A stretch of 64,000 nt of DNA from a bacterium (GTDB lineage: Bacteria > Vulcanimicrobiota > Vulcanimicrobiia > Vulcanimicrobiales > Vulcanimicrobiaceae): positions 1 to 64,000 of the forward strand of contig JAJYRI010000003.1 of assembly GCA_021794175.1 (NCBI GenBank), written 5' to 3'. Shown piece after piece: positions 48,972 through 58,137 of this stretch. The translations under genes were made by a program, and so were the position numbers. The notes beneath the pieces are model-generated. The model was not told the origin of the DNA. It made no database searches and saw only the letters and a list, made by a program, of their open reading frames with translations. Within the stretch, counting starts at the first letter, position 1. The number at the start of each line of letters is the position of its first letter.

Positions 48972-49232
48972 AGAAACGCCTGATTTCACGGGCGTTTTTC
49001 TTTTCAGCAGGCGCGCAACTCGCGCAGGGCGCATCGATTGATTACCGCTTTGCTCACGCCGCGCGTGCAGATATGTATCGCCGCTTGGGGCGCGCACCAC
49101 AGAGGAGGCGCGAGCGGCGTACGCGCAGGCTCTCGCACTAACGTAGCAAGCGGCGGAGCGGTGCTATTTCAACCGCCGAACCGAAGAGTTGCGCGAGAGG
49201 CCAATGCGAGCCGGACGCAAATAGGGAAGTCG

Positions 49233-50915
49233 ATGCTGGCATCGATCGTCGCGCTCTCCGCGTCCCTAGCTTCGACCACGCCGCCGTGCCGCGTTCCAAA
49301 GCACGAGGCCGCGATCATGGAGGAGTTCGCGCGCGCGAACTCCGGCGATGCGGATCTTGCCATCTACAATCTCTCGGATGGCTCGCAAACGTGCGATATT
49401 CGACTGCCGGGCGGCCCGGCTCCGGTCGTCGCGGTCGCTCGCGACGGTACGATATTCGCCGCGATACAACCGCACAAAAACACCGATTTCACGACCGACA
49501 TGGGGCATCTGAGCGTCTTTAGCCCCGACGGTCGATTAATTCATCGCGTATACGATGGGATGCGGGGAATATCGGGCGTCCAGCTCGATTCCCGGGGGCA
49601 CCTGTTCGTCGACGACAGCGACTATCCCATCGTCGACGGCACGGACGTGCGGGTACCGCAAACCTTCACCATGTACAACGCGAAGACGTTGCGTAAGATC
49701 CGATCATTCGATCTCGGTCGGCACTGGTTCGATGCGGCCGTCTCTTCGGACGGCCGGTATCTCGCGGTCTCGTACGATATCACACGCGATAGTGGTCGCG
49801 TTGACATCATCGATCCGTCAAGCGGAAAGATCATGCGCCGGATATCCGTTCCCGCCGAGAGTGTAGGGTTCCGGGGATCGAAGCTCTACGTTGAGTCGCA
49901 GGTTGGGAGCTTCGTGATTGCACTACCCAATGGCATGCCCCGGCGCGCTCGCAAACTCCGCGAGGATGCGTCGACAGTCATCGACGGCGTCGCCTATACA
50001 CAGCATTTCGGGCCGTTCGTGATGCCGGGACAGGGTATCGAAACCGACGACTTCACGCGCCGCGATCTGGCAACCGGTAAGGCCCTACCGACAATTCACG
50101 CTCACGGAGTCGCGGATTTCCCGATGATTAGCAGCCCATCCGCGCATGCGGTGAGGGCGACTCCTGGACCCGAAGTCGCCCCGCCGGTATTTCCAAGCAT
50201 CGCCGCGCTCGAACGGACGGAGGCTTCGGCGCACGGTATCACCTTTGACGACTCCGTGCGGCATCGCCATTACACCTATCTCGGCGATCTTGCCCGAATA
50301 GATATCCCGGAAAAGCACCTCTTCGTGCTCGTGGATTGCGCAGCGCACGTGGCCGTTGTGGCCAGCACGGCGCTGCGCACCTACACCACCTACTCGATCG
50401 ATCCGGCACCATCGGTGACGCCGAACCCGCTGCCATCGCGATTCACGGGAGGCACCCCTCTGGTATGGCGCATCCAATCGATCGCGTCAAAGCACTTCCA
50501 TTCGCCCGATGCGACGCTCGGTTACCGCTTGGTGAGTGTATCGAGGACGGCGAACGCACTGTTGCCCACCGAACTCAATGAGCGCGAGTACGCGGTAACC
50601 GAGGCCGGATACCCATCCTGCGCGACGCGCACGTTCTTGGGAGAGCCGCTCCCGGTCGAGCCTCAACGACTCTTCGATCTGACCGATGTCGCCTCGAACA
50701 TGCTCCGGGAAATGAGGCCGGCCATCCACCTTGAGGGATCGCCGCCTCCGCTTCCGCGCGGAGCGATTCTCGTACACGCCGAAGGCGTTCGACGGGATGG
50801 GACGATCGAGGTGGCCGTCGACGTGCGGAACCTCCGTCGCATCGGCTCCGCCGAGGCGTTGCAAACGTTCGTGATTCCGGCCGGCTACACCCAGCAGTTC
50901 TGGCCGCAGTACTGA
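49233..50915 (+). CDS. Hypothetical protein, beta-propeller-like N-terminal part
   Basis: Repeats like LAIYNLSDGSQTCDIRLPG, LSVFSPDGRLIHRVYDGMRGISGVQLDSRGHLFV, AAVSSDGRYLAVSYDITRDSGRVDIIDPSSGKIMRRI. Confidence 0.55.
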   Translation: MLASIVALSASLASTTPPCRVPKHEAAIMEEFARANSGDADLAIYNLSDGSQTCDIRLPGGPAPVVAVARDGTIFAAIQPHKNTDFTTDMGHLSVFSPDGRLIHRVYDGMRGISGVQLDSRGHLFVDDSDYPIVDGTDVRVPQTFTMYNAKTLRKIRSFDLGRHWFDAAVSSDGRYLAVSYDITRDSGRVDIIDPSSGKIMRRISVPAESVGFRGSKLYVESQVGSFVIALPNGMPRRARKLREDASTVIDGVAYTQHFGPFVMPGQGIETDDFTRRDLATGKALPTIHAHGVADFPMISSPSAHAVRATPGPEVAPPVFPSIAALERTEASAHGITFDDSVRHRHYTYLGDLARIDIPEKHLFVLVDCAAHVAVVASTALRTYTTYSIDPAPSVTPNPLPSRFTGGTPLVWRIQSIASKHFHSPDATLGYRLVSVSRTANALLPTELNEREYAVTEAGYPSCATRTFLGEPLPVEPQRLFDLTDVASNMLREMRPAIHLEGSPPPLPRGAILVHAEGVRRDGTIEVAVDVRNLRRIGSAEALQTFVIPAGYTQQFWPQY

Positions 50916-52000
50916 TGCGACCGATCGCTTGCGCATTGGCGCTGCTCGCCACGGTCGTATTTCTGGGCGCCACGCAATCGTGGCAGCCCTCCCTTGCAGA
51001 GATGGTTGCTCTCAAGCACCTGGCGCTCGAACATGGCCCCGCGATCCACTACATCGCGAAGCCTCCGTCGCAGATGCCTTCGTTCGATCGCATCGTGTTC
51101 TATCCCGGCGATGCCGACCCCGGTTGGATCTGGTTGAATCGCAGTGAAAGCACCTCGCCCATGCATCGGCGAGCGTTGAACAATGCACTCATCCTTGCCG
51201 CCATGGATTCGGGCGTGGCGGGCAAGCGATGGAAGCATTACTACGATGCGCTCGAAGCGCGAGACCGCGACCAACCGCGAGATGCAGCCGATCCCTATCG
51301 CTACCGTCAGGCGTTTCTTCGCGAACTCGACACCAGACTCTCGGCGTTAGCCCCACCGTTCCCACCGGCTTCCGATGAGGCGTCGGTGGACAAGGAGGCA
51401 TCGAGCTTTAGCGATCACGACCTCTCGCTGCTCATACGTGGTGTGTTCGTGACGCCGGTCACAGCGAAGGCCGGGAGACTTCCGGCGGGCATGCTCGCGC
51501 GCTACGACGGGAGATTGGGCCTGGGCAACTACGTCATCGAAAACAGCCAACTCATCGACGACTACGTCTTCTATACCGACCAGGTGCCGCCGGGAAGCGA
51601 GGATGCGGTGCTCGGTGCGTACTTCCAAGCGGTCGTCGATAGCGGGGGAGCGGGCCCAGCTCTCAAGGAGCGTTACGATCGCGCCGCCGACAAATCCGCG
51701 TTCGGCCTTGCCCTCGCTAAAGCGTACGATCTAGAAAACGAACGCACGGAGGCGCGCTCCCGCGCCGAGATCGCTTGGATGCAAACGTCCCTGCGCCCTG
51801 GAATGAGCTCTAAGGCGGTGGATGCTCTCCTACGCACTCGGCATCTCGCTCTGACCTATGGACACCAGTCCGGCTCCATTGAGCTTCCGATGCGGTCGAG
51901 CCTCGTGTGCGGCACCTCCATCACCGTCATTGTCCGCTTCGATCGACGGTGGCGCGTGCGTGATGTGGAGCAACAGCCTCCCTACACCGCGTGCATGTAA
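50915..52000 (+). CDS. Hypothetical exported protein
   Basis: N-terminal signal MRPIACALALLATVVFLGATQSW; translationally coupled to previous ORF. Confidence 0.5.
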   Translation: MRPIACALALLATVVFLGATQSWQPSLAEMVALKHLALEHGPAIHYIAKPPSQMPSFDRIVFYPGDADPGWIWLNRSESTSPMHRRALNNALILAAMDSGVAGKRWKHYYDALEARDRDQPRDAADPYRYRQAFLRELDTRLSALAPPFPPASDEASVDKEASSFSDHDLSLLIRGVFVTPVTAKAGRLPAGMLARYDGRLGLGNYVIENSQLIDDYVFYTDQVPPGSEDAVLGAYFQAVVDSGGAGPALKERYDRAADKSAFGLALAKAYDLENERTEARSRAEIAWMQTSLRPGMSSKAVDALLRTRHLALTYGHQSGSIELPMRSSLVCGTSITVIVRFDRRWRVRDVEQQPPYTACM

Positions 52001-52071
52001 GGCAGCGGTACGCAATGCACGGAGAATCGGAGGAGCAAACGACGAAGCACCTTCAACCGCAGTGTAATCAG

Positions 52072-52500
52072 ATGAACATCGTCACCGGCGATGCCGAGGC
52101 GTCGCTCCGATTCTATCGCAAGCTCGGCGTCGAAATATCAGATAACGCAATCTGGAAGTCGGAACCGGGGATTCATCACGTTACGGCGCAGCGATCTTCG
52201 CAGGCCGGTGGTGCCGATGTCGACATCGATAGCGTTACTTTCGCGCGCGAATGGAACAGGGGCTGGAAGGGCGAGAGAGACGTTGCGGGGCGCGTGGTTA
52301 TCGGATTCGAGGTGCCCTCGCGTACCGACGTGGACGCGATCTACGACGAGATGACTGCGGCCGGTTATCCTGGTTTGCAACCACCCTATGATGCGATTTG
52401 GGGAGCACGCTACACCGTCGTTGAGGACCCCGACGGTATCGCTGTAGGAATTATGAGCCCGGTTTCTGCGGATCGCAGATCGCCACCGCCAAGCATCTAA
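52072..52500 (+). CDS. VOC (glyoxalase/bleomycin resistance-like) family protein
   Basis: MNIVTGDAEASLRFYRKLGVEISDN..VVIGFEVPSRTDVDAIYDEMTAAGYPGLQPPYDAIWGARYTVVEDPDGIAVGIMSP. Confidence 0.8.
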   Translation: MNIVTGDAEASLRFYRKLGVEISDNAIWKSEPGIHHVTAQRSSQAGGADVDIDSVTFAREWNRGWKGERDVAGRVVIGFEVPSRTDVDAIYDEMTAAGYPGLQPPYDAIWGARYTVVEDPDGIAVGIMSPVSADRRSPPPSI

Positions 52501-52727
52501 ACGGAGATCACGCTGCGGTACGCGGCAAGAAGATCGCGGCGCGTGAAGACGCCTACGAGTTCGCCGTCCGCCATGACCGAGAGAACTGGGGCGCAAAGAT
52601 CCGGCATGAGTGTGGCAGCGCGTTCGAGCGTGCCGCCTGGACTCAATACACCTGGAGCAGGCGAGGTAATCGTTGCGACGGTACGCCCCTCCCAGTTGCC
52701 GGCTACGAGCGTATGCGAGATCGCCTT
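52497..52727 (-). pseudogene. CBS-domain fragment, lacking 5' part
   Basis: LVAGNWEGRTVATITSPAPGVLSPGGTLERAATLMPDLCAPVLSVMADGELVGVFTRRDLLAAYRSVISV*; in-frame TAA immediately upstream. Confidence 0.5.
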
Positions 52728-52839
52728 TTATTTGGTCACTCTGCCGATATTACAAGCAATCAGCAATGGAACGTAACGGGCGACCGCAGAAGGCCAGCCC
52801 GATGGCAGGCAGCCGGCGCGAAAGGCGCGTACCCTCCCC

Positions 52840-53213
52840 AGGCGGAGGGTGCCGGACGATCGCGCCGTGGATGCGGCGAGGAAAGTCCGGGCTTCAGCGG
52901 GCAGGATGCAGGCTAACGGCCTGTCGGGGTAACTCGAAGGAAAGTGCCACAGAAACATACCGCCGGCGGCGCGAGCCGCGGGTAAGGGTGAAATCGTGAG
53001 GTAAGAGCTCACGGAGGCCTACGGTGACGTAGCCTCGCGGTAAACCCCATCCGAAGCAAGACCGCTCGATACCTGTCGCTTGCGGCAGGCGGGTCGCCCA
53101 CCCGGCTCGAGTTACGTTGCATCGAGGCGCACGGAGACGCGCGCCCCAGAGAGATGATCGTCGCCTGCATGACCTGCAGGTACAGAATCCGGCTTATAGG
53201 CACGCCTCCGCAC
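52840..53213 (+). ncRNA. rnpB: RNase P RNA (bacterial type A)
   Basis: GAGGAAAGTCCGGGC, AGGATGCAGGCTAACGGCC, AGGAAAGTGCCACAGAAACATACC, AAACCCCATCCGAAGCAAGACC, GAGAGATGATCG, ACAGAATCCGGCTTATAGG. Confidence 0.93.
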
Positions 53214-53291
53214 GCGCAACCTTCCAGGGCCGACGCCGCGTTGGTACGAAAAGAATCATCCCCTCCCCGCACTCCAGCGTTAGGATCCATC

Positions 53292-53702
53292 ATGAGCGAG
53301 CAGACCTTCACTCCCGATATCACCGTCGATCAGGCTTTCAAAATGCATGCCGGGGCGCGTCGCGTCTTCGCGCGTTTCCACCTCGGCGGCTGCAGCAATT
53401 GTGCCATTAGCGAATCGCACACCATCGGCGCGGTCAGCGAAGATTACGGCATCCCCTTGCCGATGCTGCTCGATGCGCTCAACGCGCTCTGGGATCAAGG
53501 CTCGCTCGCGATCGGCGATAAAGTACGCATTCCCGAGGAACTGCGCGCGAAAATCCCCCAACTCGCCAACGTCCCGGAGACCGGCACGATCGTCGGCGTC
53601 GAGAGCGGCGCCTACACCGCAGAGTTCGGTGAGGTTCGCCTCCAAGGGCTCGCCGAGGATTTCATTCCCTTTGAAGCAAGCGCCGAAAAGGCGACCGCGT
53701 AA
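53292..53702 (+). CDS. DUF1858 domain-containing protein
   Basis: FTPDITVDQAFKMHAGARRVFARFHLGGCSNCAISESHTIGAVSEDYGIPLPMLLDALN. Confidence 0.82.
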   Translation: MSEQTFTPDITVDQAFKMHAGARRVFARFHLGGCSNCAISESHTIGAVSEDYGIPLPMLLDALNALWDQGSLAIGDKVRIPEELRAKIPQLANVPETGTIVGVESGAYTAEFGEVRLQGLAEDFIPFEASAEKATA

Positions 53703-53724
53703 AGGCCGCTCCCCGCGCGCGAGC

Positions 53725-54117
53725 TTAGCTTAACGGGCGGCGCGATTCAAAGCCTTCGTTCTCGCCGTGCCAATGCGCGACGACCGGCTCGCCGTATTTC
53801 CAGCAGAGCCAAATCTGCTCGCCGTGACGCTCGCTCGGAAAATCGATAAGGCCTAAATCGATATCTTTCACCACGCAGCCGAAGTGTTCGATGCGGTGAA
53901 TGAGCCGGATGATCTCGATCTTCATCTCGCCGAAGCGCGGCGTCGGGAGCGTCGAATGCGGCCCCGCGAGCCGGTTGCGGCTCGGGCCGACCCGAAGCTC
54001 GGGGTTGGTCGCAAGCAGGTTGATCGCCAACTCACGCCGCAAGCGCAAGAGCTCCTCGACCAAGGGTTCGATTTTAGCGATGAGGGCGTTTGCCTCGCGT
54101 GGAGAAAACAACGACAT
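53725..54117 (-). CDS. DUF2203 family protein
   Basis: MSLFSPREANALIAKIEPLVEELLRLRREL..GCVVKDIDLGLIDFPSERHGEQIWLCWKYGEPVVAHWH. Confidence 0.85.
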   Translation of the reverse strand: MSLFSPREANALIAKIEPLVEELLRLRRELAINLLATNPELRVGPSRNRLAGPHSTLPTPRFGEMKIEIIRLIHRIEHFGCVVKDIDLGLIDFPSERHGEQIWLCWKYGEPVVAHWHGENEGFESRRPLS

Positions 54118-54994
54118 GCCGACTCCTGCATCACGGTATCCCGAGCTCCACCTGGTCATCGCGGCGGGCCTCTCCGGCGCGGGCGTCACGCAGTCGCTCA
54201 AGATCCTCGAGGATATCGGCTTCGCCTGCGTCGCCCAACTTCCCGCCGATCTCCTCGACGCAACCCTCGCGCATTTTTATCAGCGCGGCACGTACCGAGT
54301 CGCCCTCTCATTCGCGCTTCCCGACGGCGAGGTCGCAGCGTTCGTCGCACGGATCGACGCCTTGCGCGCGCAGGTCGCTCGGCTCGACGTCCTCTTCCTG
54401 GAGGCCGGGGAGCGTGCGCTCGTCGGGCGATTCAGCGAGACGCGGCGCCGCCATCGCTTGAGCCCCGGGGTCACGCTCAGCGAAGCGATCGAACGCGAGC
54501 GGACGGCGCTCGCACCGATCCACGATCTCGCCACGACGACGATCGAGACCGACGCAATGACGCTCTCGCAACTCCGCGCCCGCGTCACCAGCGCCGTGGG
54601 TAGCGGCCTCGGCGGCCCGCTCGAGGTGACGTTCCTTGCGTTCGGCTTCAAGTACGGTCTACCGCCCGAGCTCGATCTGCTCCTCGACGTGCGCTTTCTC
54701 GCCAATCCGAATTACGATCCCGCGTTGCGCGAGCGACTCGGCAGCGATCCGGCGGTCGCACGATTTATCGAAGGCGACGATACCTTGGAACCCTTCCTTC
54801 AACGTGCCCGCGATCTCATCGGCTTTCTTCTTCCGCTCTATCGACGCGAAGGAAAATCGCGCGTCACGATCGGTATCGGATGCACCGGCGGACGACATCG
54901 GTCGCTCTACGTCGCGCGTCGTCTCAGTGCGGCCTGCGCCGAGGGCAGCGCCGGCTTGGAATGCAACGTCGCAGCGCGGGATATCGGCCGCTGA
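54116..54994 (+). CDS. RapZ-like (YvcJ) family protein with altered Walker A
   Basis: LVIAAGLSGAGVTQSLKILEDIGFACVAQLPADLL; FGFKYGLPPELDLLLDVRFLANP; IGIGCTGGRHRSLYVARRL; followed by yvcK. Confidence 0.85.
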   Translation: MPTPASRYPELHLVIAAGLSGAGVTQSLKILEDIGFACVAQLPADLLDATLAHFYQRGTYRVALSFALPDGEVAAFVARIDALRAQVARLDVLFLEAGERALVGRFSETRRRHRLSPGVTLSEAIERERTALAPIHDLATTTIETDAMTLSQLRARVTSAVGSGLGGPLEVTFLAFGFKYGLPPELDLLLDVRFLANPNYDPALRERLGSDPAVARFIEGDDTLEPFLQRARDLIGFLLPLYRREGKSRVTIGIGCTGGRHRSLYVARRLSAACAEGSAGLECNVAARDIGR

Positions 54995-56319
54995 TGCGCT
55001 CGCGGATCCTCACCGGTGCGCAATGGATTCTCCCGGGCTTCGGCATCAAGCGCTGGATGTTCGTTGCACTTCTCGGCTTGTTCTTCGTTCTCGATGCGGC
55101 AAATCGCATCGTCGTGGCATCCGGCGTCCACATCCGCCTCGACGAGATGCTCGATGCATTCGTCGTCGATCTCATGCCGCCGTCTTTCCTGACGACGGCG
55201 TTTATCGTTATCGGGGTCACGTTGATGGCGCTCGGACTCTACTTCAGTGTACGCGCCGTCGCGCGCTCGGCCCGCGAACCGCGCACCGATCCACTCGGAC
55301 GGCTCCGGCGCTTTAAGCTCGCCCAAGGCTATAAAATCGTCGCGATCGGCGGCGGCACCGGACTGTCGACGCTGCTGCGCGGGCTGAAGGCGCATACCAG
55401 TAATCTCACCGCCGTCGTTACCGTTAGCGACGACGGCGGATCGTCGGGGCGCCTACAAAAGGAACTCGGCGTCCTCCCGCCGGGTGATATCCGCAACTGC
55501 CTGGTCGCACTCGCCGATGATGAAGCACTGGTGACCGATCTTTTCCGTTATCGTTTCTCCGATGGCGAAGGGCTCGAAGGGCACTCATTCGGCAACCTCT
55601 TCATCGCGGCAATGACCGGCATTACGGGAAACTTCGATAGCGCGATTAAGGAGTCGAGCCGCGTCCTTAGCGTTGTCGGACGCGTGCTTCCCTCGACGCT
55701 GCGCTTTGCGACGCTCTGCGCCGAACTCGACGACGGTACGATCCTTCGCGGCGAATCGGAGGTCGGCAAGAGCCCGCGCCCGATCGCCCGTCTCTTTCTC
55801 GATCCCGCCGACGTAAAGCCGCTCGATGAAGTCGTCGAAGCGATACGCGATGCCGACGCAATCGTGCTCGGCCCCGGCTCGCTCTTCACATCGATTCTAC
55901 CGAATCTCCTCATCGACCGGATCGCTTCGGAGATCGCTGCCGCGCACGCCGTGAAGATCTACGTTTGCAACGTGATGACGCAGCCCGGCGAGACCGGAGC
56001 GATGAGCGCGTCACAACACGTCGCCGCGCTACAGAAATACGGCGGAGCAAAGATCTGCGACTATGCGCTGGTCAACGCGCAGCGGCCGCGCCGGCTTCTC
56101 GATCTCTACGCCGTCGAGGGGCAGCTCCCCGTCGAGAATGACGAGTCGGCGATTCGCGCGCTCGGCGTCGAGCCGATCGTTGCTGCGGTCATGAGTGAAT
56201 CCGAGCACGTGCGCCACGATCCCGAGCGGCTCGCCGAGGCGGTTATCGAAACGATCGACCGCGTGGTGGCGAAGAGGGCGTCGCTGTTCCGGGGGTCGGC
56301 GGTTTCGTTGCCACGCTGA
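54994..56319 (+). CDS. yvcK: YvcK/CofD-like gluconeogenesis factor with N-terminal TM segments
   Basis: IVAIGGGTGLSTLLRGLKAHTSNLTAVVTVSDDGGSSGRLQKELGVLPPGDIRNCLVALAD; ATGA overlap with RapZ-like gene. Confidence 0.92.
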   Translation: MRSRILTGAQWILPGFGIKRWMFVALLGLFFVLDAANRIVVASGVHIRLDEMLDAFVVDLMPPSFLTTAFIVIGVTLMALGLYFSVRAVARSAREPRTDPLGRLRRFKLAQGYKIVAIGGGTGLSTLLRGLKAHTSNLTAVVTVSDDGGSSGRLQKELGVLPPGDIRNCLVALADDEALVTDLFRYRFSDGEGLEGHSFGNLFIAAMTGITGNFDSAIKESSRVLSVVGRVLPSTLRFATLCAELDDGTILRGESEVGKSPRPIARLFLDPADVKPLDEVVEAIRDADAIVLGPGSLFTSILPNLLIDRIASEIAAAHAVKIYVCNVMTQPGETGAMSASQHVAALQKYGGAKICDYALVNAQRPRRLLDLYAVEGQLPVENDESAIRALGVEPIVAAVMSESEHVRHDPERLAEAVIETIDRVVAKRASLFRGSAVSLPR

Positions 56320-56665
56320 GCCGAACGACGAGAGCACTCGGTTTCCCGGGCGTTGCGCTGCCGCTGGAGCTCATCGTCGCGTAGCCCGGGGCCTGCACCG
56401 TGTAATCGAAATCTCCGGTCGGGATCTTCGCAAAGGTAAAGTGACCGGCGGCGTCGCTCGTCGTCGTGAGCACGGTGTCGAGCGTCACGATCGCGCCGGC
56501 GATCGGCTGGTTCGTTGCCGCGTCGAGCACGGTCCCCGAGAGCGAGGCATAGGTAGCACCCGGGGGAAGCGCCCCATCGTTACATCCGCCGAGGATCGCT
56601 GCGATTGCGAGAAACGCGATTCCGCGCAGGAGAGCCTTCATACCCGATGGATTATCGCGCCGCAT
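56243..56665 (-). CDS. Lipoprotein with carboxypeptidase-regulatory-like domain
   Basis: AFLAIAAILGGCNDG lipobox; GTVLDAATNQPIAGAIVTLDTVLTTTSDAAGHFTFAKIPTGDFDYTVQAPGY. Confidence 0.75.
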   Translation of the reverse strand: MRRDNPSGMKALLRGIAFLAIAAILGGCNDGALPPGATYASLSGTVLDAATNQPIAGAIVTLDTVLTTTSDAAGHFTFAKIPTGDFDYTVQAPGYATMSSSGSATPGKPSALVVRLSVATKPPTPGTATPSSPPRGRSFR

Positions 56666-56730
56666 GTCGCGCCCCTGCGCGCGGCTCCGACGCAGGCTGC
56701 AGGCAGCCGCAGTAAGAAGCCCGAGGCGCT

Positions 56731-58128
56731 ATGCAAACCCCATCGATCGAACCCGCTCTTCGGCCGGAATACTGCGCCGACGCCCTCGCCGCTATCGGCC
56801 ATACGCCGCTCGTCCGTCTCAACAGCGTTACCGACGGCGCACGCTGCCTCGTTCTGGCCAAGGTTGAATATATGAACCCCGGCGGCAGCATTAAAGACCG
56901 ACCGGCCGTTGCCATGCTCGAGGCGGCGGAGAAAGCGGGGTTGCTCAAACCCGGCGGTACGATCGTCGAGCCGACCAGTGGGAATACCGGCAGCGGGCTT
57001 GCGATGGCGGCGGCGATACGCGGCTATCGCTGCATCTTGGTGATGCCCGACAAAATGTCGCGCGAGAAAATCGACCTCCTCAAAGCGTACGGCGCCGAGG
57101 TCGTCGTCACGCCGACGAATGTTCCCTCTGATTCCCCCGAATCGTACTACGGCGTTGCCAATCGGTTATCGGCGGAGATTGCCGGCGCTTTTCAGCCGAA
57201 TCAATTTCACAACCATCACAATCCCGACGCCCATTACGCAACGACCGGCCCGGAGATCTGGGAGCAGACGCGCGGCACGCTGACGCACTTCGTCGCCGGC
57301 ATCGGCACCGGCGGTACGATCTCGGGAACAGCCCGCTTCCTCAAGGAACAAAATCCGAAGATCCACGTCGTCGGTGCAGATCCTGAAGGTTCGATCTATT
57401 CCGGCGATACGCCGCGGTCGTATGCCGTCGAAGGAATCGGGATGAACTATCTCCCCGAGACCGTCGATCTGAAAGTCATCGACGAAATGGTCCGCGTCTC
57501 GGATCGCGATTCATTTCTTATGGCGCGCCGCATCACGCGCGAGGAAGGGCTGCTCGTCGGCGGCTCTTCGGGCACCGCTGCGGTCGCCGCGATCTCCCTC
57601 GCGAAATCGCTCCCCGACGATGCGGTGGTCGTCGTCATATTCCCGGACTCCGGGCGCGGCTATATGTCGAAGATTTTCAACGACGAGTGGATGATCGCGA
57701 ACGGCTTCCTCGCCGAAGGAAAGCGGCGGGCGACCGTCGCCGACGTTCTTCGCAGCAAAACGCCGCTGCCGCCGATGATCGTCCTCGACGAGCGCGAAAC
57801 GGTACAGCGCGCGCTCGATATTCTCCGGACCTATGAAATTTCGCAAATTCCCATCATGCGCGGGAAAGAACAGATCGGAAGCGTGAACGATGTCGCCGTC
57901 ATGCAGGCGGTCTTCGACCGCAGCGACATCGTGCACCGGCAAGTCGCCGAAGTCATGGGGCGACCCTTCCCTTCGCTCGATAGCGCAGAGCCGTTGGAGA
58001 GCGCCTACAAATTACTCACGCTGGCGAACCACGCCATCGTCGTCACCGATGCCGACGAACCGGTCGGTGTCGTCACGCGGCAGGATATCATCAGTTTTCT
58101 CTCCGGCAGCACTGAAGCGGCAGGGTGA
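56731..58128 (+). CDS. Cystathionine beta-synthase with C-terminal CBS domains
   Basis: IGHTPLVRLNSV, YMNPGGSIKDRPAVAMLEAAEKAGLLKPGGTIVEPTSGNTGSGLAMAAAIRGYRCI; paired CBS domains. Confidence 0.93.
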   Translation: MQTPSIEPALRPEYCADALAAIGHTPLVRLNSVTDGARCLVLAKVEYMNPGGSIKDRPAVAMLEAAEKAGLLKPGGTIVEPTSGNTGSGLAMAAAIRGYRCILVMPDKMSREKIDLLKAYGAEVVVTPTNVPSDSPESYYGVANRLSAEIAGAFQPNQFHNHHNPDAHYATTGPEIWEQTRGTLTHFVAGIGTGGTISGTARFLKEQNPKIHVVGADPEGSIYSGDTPRSYAVEGIGMNYLPETVDLKVIDEMVRVSDRDSFLMARRITREEGLLVGGSSGTAAVAAISLAKSLPDDAVVVVIFPDSGRGYMSKIFNDEWMIANGFLAEGKRRATVADVLRSKTPLPPMIVLDERETVQRALDILRTYEISQIPIMRGKEQIGSVNDVAVMQAVFDRSDIVHRQVAEVMGRPFPSLDSAEPLESAYKLLTLANHAIVVTDADEPVGVVTRQDIISFLSGSTEAAG

Positions 58129-58137
58129 CGTTCGCTC

